Below are positions 47,985-57,270 of a DNA stretch of 64,000 bases, in pieces (position 1 is the stretch's first letter; each line of letters opens with the position of its first letter). A program made the position numbers and the translations under genes. Under the pieces are notes generated by a model, which did not search any database, was not told the DNA's origin, and was given only the letters and a program-made list of their open reading frames with translations. The stretch lies in NCBI RefSeq assembly GCF_964188355.1, contig NC_134171.1:68704303-68768302 (forward strand), in the 5' to 3' direction. Origin of the DNA: Buteo buteo (taxonomy: Eukaryota > Chordata > Aves > Accipitriformes > Accipitridae).

Positions 47985-48095
47985 GCCCGATCCTGATCTC
48001 AGCTGACAGCGGCAAATCATGGGTAAATCCACGGCAGTCGCTGCTGTTATAGCAGGAGTAAGACAGCTGTGGGCTAAGTGGGATCAGGATCAGAT
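47985..48095. repeat. palindromic ancient amniote element (MITE-like)
   Basis: GATCCTGATC at 47989-47998 is repeated as its exact complement at 48082-48091; the arms continue imperfectly inward (TCAGCTGAC against GGGCTAAGTGG). The centre, GGTAAATCCACGGCAGTCGC followed by TGCTGTTATAGCAGGAGTAAG, matches the centre of a dispersed amniote repeat ('gtgtaaatccactgaagtcagtggagttacaccagtgtaag'). Size (about 105 bp), terminal inverted repeats and palindromic centre suggest a non-autonomous DNA transposon. No obvious target-site duplication survives. The family name is not recalled with certainty. Confidence 0.6.
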
Positions 48096-49690
48096 CATCT
48101 GCTTACAGCCTCATATGTTTCCAAAACATTCTCTGATGGGGCTGAAATTTTCCATGATTGATCTCTGGCCAAAGGCAACTCTTCTTTTTTTATTTTTTTC
48201 TTTTAAGTATAAGCAAACCCTTCATTTTCGAGAGGAGAGAAGATGTTGGAAAGAGGGCAGAGCAACCCTGTGAGGAACAATTCTGTAACCCACAGCCTTT
48301 TTGTTCCAGCCTTTGCATCCTCGTAGTGCAAAATGTGATTTATTACCATAAGATAGTTAATTGCTAAAAAAGGCCAGGAAAAGTGCTATTGGACAAAAAT
48401 ACTGGTTTTGTCCTGCTTCTCATTCAAATACAACTCCTGAATATAATTTTCCTGTAGTTGCAGGTATTGTGCAACAGTGGAAATCAGAAAGTAACAGCTA
48501 TATAGCTGTTTACAGAATGAGAGCTAATAAACCTGACTATAAAACACGTAAATCTTTCTCTCTGCAGTTTCAGGAGTGTAAAAGCATCCCTCTACTTTGC
48601 AGAGCCTGTGCAGGGGCCTAACCCACAGGTCGCACACCCAGGAGAAAAAGCAGGCTCAAAGCTACTTCTCAGGACAGAACCAGAGGGCCAGCTCATTTGC
48701 AAGTGAACAGGTTACATAAACACACCAAAAAGCACAGACCCATTTAAAAAAGTTGTATTACTGGTAAAAATATTTTTTTAAAAAGCTATGAATGTATCTT
48801 CTAGCATTTGCTGCAGCCTTTTGGATAAACTACCTCTTTACTAACTCGGAGCAGAAGATGGAGAGCCTGCTTTAGTTTCTCCAGGTTTTTGTTTCCAGCT
48901 CAGTAGTTTCTGCCTGAGCGGAGCCCAGATTCCCCGCGAGGTCAGCAGCCATTCAAAATTGCTCCCGCTCCCGAGGACCAGCCAAGCCTCATTATATTTC
49001 TGTGCAAACATCCTCCTGAAATCGCGGCTCCACTGACAAACAGTTTTGCACAGCAGAAAACAACAGCTACACCGAGCTACAAGTCGCCACTTTATAGAGT
49101 TTCCAGCGAATCTATAAAAAGCATGTAACGGCGTAGAGGCACAAAATCTTTAAACACAACAAAAGCAGGCAGTGCCAGTCAGGCCTATGTGTTGGTCTAA
49201 GGAGGTGTTCAGGATCCATACAAGAGTCGGTTTGATAAGATGGTCACACATTTAATGATTTTCAAAAGCACAGGGTGAGGGCCCAGCCCTGGCTCAACAG
49301 CAGCATGAGCTGTTCAGCAAAAAGGTTGGTCTACAATGGGAATCGAACGCAGAAGGGGAAAAAAACCCACCTTCTTCCGCAATGGGAAGATACAGAGCTG
49401 CGTGAAGGGGACGTCTCATTTCACAGAGATGATGGTACGCACCGCTCCCACGCCACACTTCTCTCTCTGTTGGTACATGCAGTCCCCAGAAAGTCATGTC
49501 TCCTTCCCGCACTGGGAAGAGGACTGATGGATTTTGTTGGATTTCAAGTATTCAGCGTGGGTATATCCGAAGGTAGAAATCACGTTATGTTCATGGCAAA
49601 TGTAAGTGTTGCGCGGCTGATACCGTGACACAAATATTATCACCTGGGAGGTACAGGTGAAGCAGCCTCAAACCTGGCAAGTTACCTTAT
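48096..49690. other. gene-free stretch
   Basis: No gene is supported. Short ORFs on both strands near 49275-49628 lack domains. Confidence 0.45.
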
Positions 49691-49699
49691 CGATCACAG

Positions 49700-49745
49700 A
49701 CTGCCTGTGAAATCTTGGGCAAATCGCTCACCTGCCCCACAGGAC
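49700..49745 (+). repeat. MIR-like SINE fragment
   Basis: CTGCCTGTGAAATCTTGGGC then AAATCGCTCACCTGCCCCAC follows the MIR core 'ctgtgtgaccttgggcaagtcacttaacctc' on the plus strand. Only the core is recognisable and the tail is lost. Confidence 0.42.
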
Positions 49746-49859
49746 CATGGAGCAGGACTGTCTCAGGTGCCTGTATCCCAAAATTCCTGCCTCACTGTCC
49801 TTTAAATGCTACTTCTGCACAATCCCAGACTCTTTCAGTAGTGCTGATATCTCACTGCT

Positions 49860-51540
49860 AAGCCCTCCACAAGCTTTTCCTCAGCTCCCCTGACAGCCCA
49901 ATTCGATACATTTCACATTTTAAAAGTTCTCTGAGAAGAGAGATCAAGCGAAATGAGGATTTCCCTCCCACCCAGGGATGCCATAAACACCAGGCTTCAG
50001 AGCCAGCGCCACTGACATTGGACATCTTTGTCGCTGCACTGCATTGCTTCAGCAAAGGCCGTGGGGAACACAACCTCCCCCAGAGCCTGCTGCAGTCCCG
50101 CGGCCAGCCGGCTGGCCAAGGCTGGAGATCCCAGCCCCATAAAGCACGGGATGCTCTGAGCCCAAGCATTCCTCATGAAGCAGGAGGGACACCCAAAGAG
50201 ACTGGCTTTCTTCCCCAGCCAAAAGGAAAGAGCTGACCTCCGGGTGAGGAGCAGGAGTCGGGACTTCTGCCTGCGCAGGGCTACTGGGGGGCGTGGGGTG
50301 GCTGCTTGGCCATCATGGCTCGTGGCAGAGGTGTGCTGCAAGACAAGCGAGGGTGGCTGCTGGCGGCAGTGCTCAGTGTCAGCATGAGTGGGGGAAGCGG
50401 TGGCTGCTGAGTCTGGGGGCACTGGGGAGATAGGGTGCTGCTTCTGTGGCGCGGGTTGCTGCTGGAAGCCCGAAATCATGCTCAGCCCTCACCGCAGCAG
50501 CGATGCTGGGCGGTCTTGAGTTGTATGACTAATGCCAAGAGAGGGCTTTGGTTTATGATTCTGGATTTCATCAAGAGTCCTTCCTCAAGTCCAAATTTAA
50601 GCCTCTGCCTTCTGTCGGCAAGCTGGGGAGAGCTGCCTCCTCTGCCGCAGGGACTGTGTGCGTAGCGCGGGTTAAGGCAGAGAGGCACAAAAATAGCGTG
50701 GCAATGGGTGACCACAGAAGCGCCATAGTTAGACATGGTTTGTTTAGTGCCAGAAGTATGCAAGTCACTTTGCCAGACAAGAATCTTCCTCCCAGAGAGG
50801 TTCCCAAAGAGCCTATCATCAGTTTTTAAAAGTGTTTGCAGTTTGCTGGCTGAAGCTTTCCACTGGAGTTGGTCTTGCCTAGGGGCTGCACACTTGCAGG
50901 GTTGGAAAACATAGTGTTTATGTATTCTTGCCAAATTCAGCTTGTTCCTTGGATTGTTTCCTTTCTCTAATCACTGTTTATCTTTACATGGGCCAGATTG
51001 GCCCATTTCTTCCACTCTTTCACTAGTCTCTACAACAGATATATGATCTCTGAAATTCTTCCTTGGCTGACCACAGTTCATTCATCAGGGAATAAATTTA
51101 TCCCTTTGTTGGGCAGTTAGTAAGCACTCAGTAAATTTCCAAAGGCATTTCTAAGACCTCAGCCACCTTGGATTTCCAGGTGTCGCATGAGAACTACCCT
51201 ATGTGCGCGCAGGCTTTTCCCCTTTCGGCAGAGCATCTCTCACCAACAGCCGGCAAAAGCACTGTACCTCCAGCTCTTGGAGAGGAGTCAGTTCCTCCCC
51301 ACTCCCCCCCACTTTGGCAGGCAAGCAGAAAAAATTGCTCCCCCAAACCTGCCGTCAGCTGTGTTTCTAAGCAGGGATTTCCCCTGAGCCAACTGCATTT
51401 ATGGTTACTGCTCTCTTTCTCATGATATTTGTTTTCTGTGTACCCACCTCTGTCACTTCTATACTCCCAGGCCCATTTGCTTGATACTCTGTTATCGTTG
51501 CTTACATTTCAGTATATATTCTACTCCGAATAGGTAAGAT
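49860..51540. other. gene-free, moderately GC-rich stretch
   Basis: The region 50000-50500 is GC-rich, with open frames on both strands (160 codons on minus, shorter on plus), none with a recognisable domain. Alternating CAG/CTG-rich words explain much of the open length. No supported gene. Confidence 0.4.
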
Positions 51541-51554
51541 AGATGACTAAAAGA

Positions 51555-51690
51555 TTACCATCCCTTTTTACAGATAGACAAGTGAGGGAGTGGAAAAAAT
51601 TAGGTTATTCCTTCACAGTCTACAGCACAGTCACAAGCAGAGGCTCAGTCCCTCGAGTTCGGTACCCCGATCGTAATCCCATAATTTTCC
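51555..51690 (-). repeat. possible MIR-like SINE, minus strand
   Basis: TTACCATCCCTTTTTACAGATAGACAAGTGAGG resembles the MIR complement 'ttatccccattttacagatgggaaactgagg', and a later CAGTCCCTCGAGTTCGGTACCC may be the degraded head. More diverged than the copy at 41905. Confidence 0.35.
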
Positions 51691-51699
51691 ACCTGAACC

Positions 51700-53335
51700 C
51701 ATTCCAGCTCTTACTGATTCTGAAGGGCTGGATGATTGTGCTTTAGCAGTACCTCTAGCTGCTTGGGACAGCAAAAGCAATACTTTTACGCTGCAGAGAG
51801 GGGAAGTAACTGGCCACTAAAACACCGGGAGGCAGATTCAGCCTTTACATAAGTGAAAGCAACTCTGTTTTGCCAAGTCTGAATTTGCCTCTGTATCCAT
51901 AGCATTGCATTTTTTAAGTTCTTCTGGCCAGAAGGAAAAGGGTTTTGGTAACCCAAAGAAACCATAAAGCCCAGCTCCGAACTGGCTATAACACAGCCGG
52001 CTGCCATCTATGACAGCTGGAGATCGTCGGGCTGCGGACACAGCGCCAGCACGCAGATCCATCACCCATTGCCCCCCGTGGGGAAGCAAGGACCATCGCC
52101 AGACTATTCCCATCTTGCAGCCAGAACCACGAGGCTGAAGCAGCTCTGCTGCCATCTCATGCTGTGCTGCTTCTGGCCTGCCTCCGCCGAGAGCCTGCTC
52201 TCCACCACCGGGAGCGGAAGCCGGGGCTGAGCGCGGCAGTGATGCGCGGGGCCCCGTGTGCCTCGCCGTGGGAATTTTCACACATTAGCCCCTGCAGAAC
52301 TCCCACATAGAAATAAAAATCGCAAGCTTGGGGCAAAAAGTATTTGCCAAGGCCCCTTAATTGGATGAGTTTGTATTCAGTTTCCCAGTAGCTGTGCAGT
52401 ATATTTATATGCAATTTCTAACTTTTCCTCTCAAGCACATATTTAACATTTTGGTTCTCCTTATGGAAGAAAAGTGCTATGATTTTATAGAATTCTTGTA
52501 AATATTGCCTGTGTAAGACAGTGCACAGGGTGGTGATGTCCAGGCAGCTGGCATTAGTGGCTAGATTAATGTCATTGCCAGAGTCATCTGTGTCAGCAGG
52601 GAGTTATACTTCATTTGAAACAGTGATGTCAGCTTGCAGGCAGTGAAGACAACAAAGTTTGCTTGGGACGCCTGAACATGCCATCTTGAAAACCTTAAGA
52701 TATGTTGTATTACCCTGACCTGTGCTTCTCTCCTTGTAAATAAAATGACTAAACCTACTTTTTTTATAATCTTCTTGCCCATTTCAAAATAAAAAATAGC
52801 TGAGTCTATTTTAAGAGCCTTCATATAGCCCCCCTTTCCATTTTCCACAATGAGGCACAAATGCAGCATAAACAAATGTGACTGCATTTACAAAATACAA
52901 AACTCCAGCAACACAAGGCTGTAATCCAGAACAACTTTGACTCTCCAGAGCAAATGGGAGAAATAAACAAAGAAGGATGCTGGGCCCTGGGACGCTGAGG
53001 CAACAGAACCTCTCTGCTGACCATGAGCGAGAAGTAACAAAACCTCTCCTTTGACCTTGAGCAAGAAGTCCTTCCCATCCTCTGCCCTGCATCAGCATCA
53101 GCCAAATTCAAAGATTCCACAGATGGTAACATGCCCCTTGTCTATAGCTCATAACCGAAAGATTACACTCTTTTGTGGTCATGATTTCAGTGGCCAGCAT
53201 GACACCTCAATTTAGGCTCTACAGACCTCGCGAAAATCGTGCATTGTGACTGCTGCTTGTAGGAGGAGGGTTCCTATGCCTCATTTCCTCCCTAAGACAC
53301 CTGCGCTACAGAGAACTCTTAAAAGGCCACAGTTT
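51700..53335. other. gene-free stretch
   Basis: No gene is supported. The patch 52000-52270 is GC-rich with overlapping domain-free frames. The remainder is AT-rich and unique-looking. Confidence 0.45.
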
Positions 53336-53340
53336 TATTT

Positions 53341-53388
53341 AAAAAAAAAAAAAAAAAAAGGAAAGAAAAAGAAAAAAGAAAAAGAAAC
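53341..53388. repeat. poly(A) and A-rich purine tract
   Basis: Nineteen A followed by a run of A with single G interruptions. It may be an old retroposon tail, but no body is recognisable upstream and no flanking duplication was found. Confidence 0.85.
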
Positions 53389-53459
53389 AGTTAACATTTT
53401 CAAGAAATGGTCTAATCACATTCAGTTCCTTCAGTGCTTGCTGGAATAATCATGATGAA

Positions 53460-53700
53460 CTCTGTCAGTGATAATGGGGGTGTTATAAGTGTCTGTGTAG
53501 GACTGCCTCTGTAATTCAGCATTAATTAGCTGAATCATTATTTTAGAGTGTTACTGAATTATCTTATAATTACCACCTAACTTGGTGCTTGTAAATGAGG
53601 CAACAGAAGGAAATGGCAATTCTTTTAAATGTACTTAAAATTAAGAAGGCATAATAAACACTCCATTCTGTCCTTTTTAGAAGCTTTTTTATCTTCTGTG
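53460..53700. promoter_or_regulatory. possible conserved non-coding element
   Basis: The block contains CATTAATTAGCTGAATCATT, then TATAATTACC and repeated TTAAAATTAAG-like words, that is several TAATTA homeodomain sites in about 120 bp. It has no repeats and no long open frame. Vertebrate developmental enhancers often look like this. The call is inference from composition only, with no alignment behind it. Confidence 0.25.
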
Positions 53701-53888
53701 AGATGTAAGGCTAGTACAACTGCTTTCATCTATGCTTTGTAGATTTATTACAATCATTATAACAAATGGAAATGAATATTATTCAGGTTTATTACCCCAC
53801 AGTATATCTTTATGAGCACGCAGGAAACCATGTTGCTTCTTTACCCACTGCCTACGAAGAGAAAGAAAAAAATCCTGCCCAGGAAAAC

Positions 53889-55390
53889 AGAGTATTGTGA
53901 TTAAAAAAAGATCATTTGATTCTCCTAATATAACTGTTTTGCTAATAAATTATCTGCTCTGATTCCCAACACAATCAGACCTAATTGTTGCTCACTAAGA
54001 AGCCTCATTACGGCTTGACTGGGAAGGTAGTTAGGAAATACCACATACATATTGTTGTCACTGATTCTGCTCTGGAAGTGCTAATTCTGTGGTACAAAGC
54101 ATATTGCACCGTATCCCCCTGCCTGAAATGTGCTGAAGCAAGGAGGAAGAAAGGGAATATGTTTGTCGCTGGGAAAATAAGTAAAGTTTGTAACACCTGC
54201 CTGGTTCAGCTTCAGACGCTTGCGATCAGCTTTGAACGCTCTGGACAAGACACTTCGCTTAGATGGTCATACGTTCCCAAGAGACTATTCAGTACCATTT
54301 TTTGCAGGATTTTTCTGACGGCACAAACACGTTTATAAAATCATAAAGAAGTGCACTAAGCAAACCTCTCCTTACTCTCAGGCTTTTACTGGAAAGTACT
54401 TTTTGTAACTTCTCCACTCAGACTAAAAGAGATTGTCCAGGTCAACAGAGCTGAGGTCTGCTAGACCAAAGGGGAGGCAACGTTGTGCAACCAGTTGTAC
54501 TAGCAACCAGACATTTCTTGCATGCTTTAGTTTTTCAGGGTGTATTCAGAGATTTGCAGCAGGCAGTCACAGTCTGCATTCTGTTACTTTTAGCACATAC
54601 TCCTTATACAGGGGTCACAACATACCTACAGCCTCCATTTTGTTAGTATTTTGCCGGCAGAGCTGAGGGCATGTCAGTACTTGACTTCTTTAGCAGCTAA
54701 GTGATTCTAAATATGAAACAAAAATCAATATACATATATATATGAGGAATAGAGACACTTGAAAAATCTTTGTCGTGAACAGATTTTCAGCCTGACTATC
54801 CTCAAATACACTGCTTCCTCAACACTAAATATTGTATGCAGTTTGAAATAATATAATAGTTTATTATGGATGATTGCTGGTACGATGTTACTGATACAAT
54901 AAAGGTATGAAACACTAAATCACACCTTACTTTTATATCTATGAAAAAAGATGATTTTCATACCCTGGCATGTTTATTGCTTTGAGACCAAGCCTGTTAT
55001 TTATTAGGGTTCACTCTGTAGTTCTTAGAAATGGCAGAATATTACTATTGTGATTGCTCTTCTCGCTAGAATCATGATGGTATTCACTCTTCATACAGAG
55101 CAGTTTAAATCATGGGAAGAATTCACAGCACAGTTAAACAATTTGGTGGCAAACATAGTCCACAAATAGCCACAACTTACATGTAGTATGGTTTTACATG
55201 TGACAGGAGAATGTTTTTCTTTCCTGAAATTTCTCAACCCTCTTATCCAAGGTCAATTGATTAATACTGTGTGCTATAGCTGGTCTGCAAAAGCAACTTT
55301 CTAAATAGACAGTAATGGTCCATTATTAGGAAATATAACAGTCCTGAAAACTAGAATATAAAACACCCAGAAGTTTATATGATGAGAATA
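53889..55390. other. gene-free AT-rich stretch
   Basis: No gene is supported. A short TA run (TACATATATATATGAG) is at about 54732. Nothing else is recognised. Confidence 0.45.
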
Positions 55391-55399
55391 GGAGCAATA

Positions 55400-55505
55400 G
55401 AAAAATTTTGGTTGGAAGGGACTTTGGGGGCTGATCTAGCCCAACCTCCTTCTTAAGGCAGGACTAACTTTAAAGTTTTGCCACGCACCTCAGGATCTCA
55501 GGTAA
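55400..55505 (-). mobile_element. CR1 LINE 3' end, minus strand
   Basis: Read on plus: GGTTGGAAGGGACTTTGGGG, CTGATCTAGCCCAACCTCC, AAGGCAGGACTAACTTTAAAG and CACCTCAGGATCTCAGG. This matches the complement of avian CR1 3' UTR ('ggttggaagggacct...gatctagtccaacctcc...aagcagggctaactttaaagtt...gctcagg') over about 100 bp. The element is 5'-truncated and oriented opposite to the one at 15428. The match is good, so the copy is younger than the LINE at 33.6 kb. Confidence 0.88.
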
Positions 55506-56503
55506 GCAAATTTTTCTTACTTCCCAAACTTTCCAAAGCTCCAAATGACAAAATGCAGCTCTTTGTTCAGCTTAGATCCAGAACACCCCCAGTTTGGGTG
55601 CATTTAGATTTGTGACTCCTACCTGCACTGCTTGTATCAGCACAGGCAGTAGTTTTACATATTAGTAAGGCTGCCAACCGCCTTGAAGAGCCCACTTCCA
55701 ATTGAGCGTAACTTTTTCAAACACTACAAAACATTCTCGTACCGAGTGAATTCTTTGCTTTCATTTGAATATAAAAATTGCAGCTGAATTAGCTCAGGTG
55801 TTTCTAAGGAGCAGAATCAGGAACAAGCTTTCTGCTGAAAAACCTAGTGCCCTCCCGTAACTTTGGAGCAAGGACAAGCTGTGTCAAAGAACAGCTTCTC
55901 TGTGCAGTTTCTGTACAGGTCCACCCACGTTTGGTTAAAGGATGAGCCTTGCAAAAATTGTGATTGAATCTGCCCAGTGTGGACTTGCTAGCCTTTAACA
56001 GATGCCGTCTGTGAGGATGCCAGCCCCACGGAGCAAGTCTGAAAGTCTCTCCACTTTTTTGGAGAGCAGACTCCAGCTGCGTGCCAGGGCGGGACTCGGG
56101 CACGAGGAAGGCACGTGCCGACCCACGCACCAGTCCCGGCTGCCAAGGGGACCAAAGTCTGGTCACAAGGAGCGGCCAGGAGGTTGCTGTCACATGCACC
56201 ATGTTTGCTCCAGGACATGGACACCGAGTGGAGGAGGACGCCGTGTGCCAGGGATGGAAAGGGGGTGGGAAGTGGCTGTGGTGCGGGAAGGATGGAGTCT
56301 GTCTGGGACAGGAGCCCAGGGACGGCTGCCGGAGGAACCAGAATGAGAATGGCGTGGATGGGGAAGCTAGAGAGGGGAGATGGGATGCAGTGAGCAAGGA
56401 GCCCATGCCAGGGGCTGGGAACTTGGTATCAAGCCTTGGACCGGTCTGGTGGGGAGAGCACAAGGGGCCAATACTGAGAGAGGGAGCACGAAGACATGAA
56501 TGA
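55506..56503. other. gene-free stretch with purine-rich GC patch
   Basis: The segment 55990-56470 is GC-rich and purine-rich on the plus strand. It carries the longest open frame of the window (219 codons, minus, 55804-56463), but two other frames on plus are also open and none shows a domain. I treat the ORFs as composition effects. Confidence 0.45.
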
Positions 56504-56508
56504 GTTAG
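56504..56508. repeat. target-site duplication, left, LTR copy 2
   Basis: GTTAG, identical to 57094-57098. Confidence 0.93.
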
Positions 56509-56781
56509 TGTCCTGGTTTCAGCTGGGGTAGAGTTAATTGTCTTCCTAGTAGCTGGTACAGTGCTATGTTTTGAGTTCAGTATGCGAAGAATGTTGATAA
56601 CACTGATGTTTTCAGTTGTTGCTAAGCAGTGTTTAGTCTAAAGTCAAGGATTTTTCAGCTTCTCAAGCCCAGCCAGCAAGAGAGCTGGAGGGGCACAAGA
56701 AGTTGGCACAGGACACAGCCAGGGCAGCTGACCCAAACTGGCCAAAGGGGTATTCCATACCACGGGATGTCACATCTAGTG

Positions 56782-56787
56782 TATAAA
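56782..56787 (+). promoter_or_regulatory. LTR TATA box (copy 2)
   Basis: TATAAA followed by CTGGGGGG, at the position matching copies 1 and 3; the start of R is expected about 25-30 bp downstream. Confidence 0.55.
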
Positions 56788-56963
56788 CTGGGGGGAGAGG
56801 TAGGGAGGTGAGGGAATCGCCGCTTGGGGACTAACTGGACGTCGATCGGCGGGTGGTGAGCAATTGCCCTGCGCATCATTTGTATATTCCAATCCTTTTA
56901 CCATTACTGCTGTCACTTTATTAGTGTTATCATCATCATTATTAGTTTCTTCTTTTCTGTTCT

Positions 56964-56969
56964 ATTAAA
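56964..56969 (+). terminator. LTR poly(A) signal (copy 2)
   Basis: ATTAAA, the common variant of the polyadenylation hexamer, followed by CCGTTCTTATCTC. Copy 1 and copy 3 have altered versions at this place. Confidence 0.45.
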
Positions 56970-57093
56970 CCGTTCTTATCTCAATCCACGAGTTTTACTT
57001 CTTTTCCCAATTTTCTCCCCCATCCCACTGGTTGGGGGGAGTGAGTGAGCGGCTGTGTGGTGCTTAGTTGCTGGCTGGGGTTAAACCACGACA

Positions 57094-57098
57094 GTTAG
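57094..57098. repeat. target-site duplication, right, LTR copy 2
   Basis: GTTAG, identical to 56504-56508. Confidence 0.93.
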
Positions 57099-57164
57099 AA
57101 AAGACAAGGAAGGAAGAGTAATTTGCTCATAAGCTTCTACATGGTGCTCATCACTACTGGTCCT

Positions 57165-57270
57165 GAGTGCTTTACAAACATCAATGATTTCATTTTCACA
57201 GCACACTATGAACTGAGGTGATACTACTAACAACACTTTAAAACGGCAGTCTAAAACCTGGGGACATGCA
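57165..57270 (-). repeat. MIR-like SINE, minus strand
   Basis: GAGTGCTTTACAAACATCAATG, CATTTTCACAGCACACTATGAAC and GAGGTGATACTACTAACAACACTTTAAAACGG follow the MIR complement 'agtgctttacaaacattaa...cctcacaacaaccctatgaggtag.tactattatccccattttacag' in order. It lies just 70 bp beyond LTR copy 2. Confidence 0.6.

Larger units (their letters stand above)
56509..57093 (+). mobile_element. solo LTR copy 2, endogenous retrovirus (ERVL-like)
   Basis: A 585-bp LTR from TGTCCTGGTTTCAGCTGG to GGGTTAAACCACGACA, flanked by a perfect 5-bp duplication GTTAG. It keeps a TATA box (TATAAA, 56782-56787) and a poly(A) signal variant ATTAAA (56964-56969), so it is functionally the most complete of the three. It lacks the extra AC and other markers shared by copies 1 and 3 around the GTTGATAACAC position, so it belongs to a different subfamily. 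No internal retroviral sequence remains. ORFs inside it are LTR-derived and not genes. Confidence 0.96.

Noticed and set aside
53341..53388. Poly(A) tail of a processed pseudogene
   Set aside because: No coding remnant or gene-like sequence is recognisable upstream, and no flanking direct repeats.
55804..56463. 219-codon ORF on the minus strand, the longest in the window
   Set aside because: No domain, Pro/Ser/Arg-rich composition from a GC-rich purine-skewed block, two competing plus-strand frames open over the same bases, and no splice or promoter signals.
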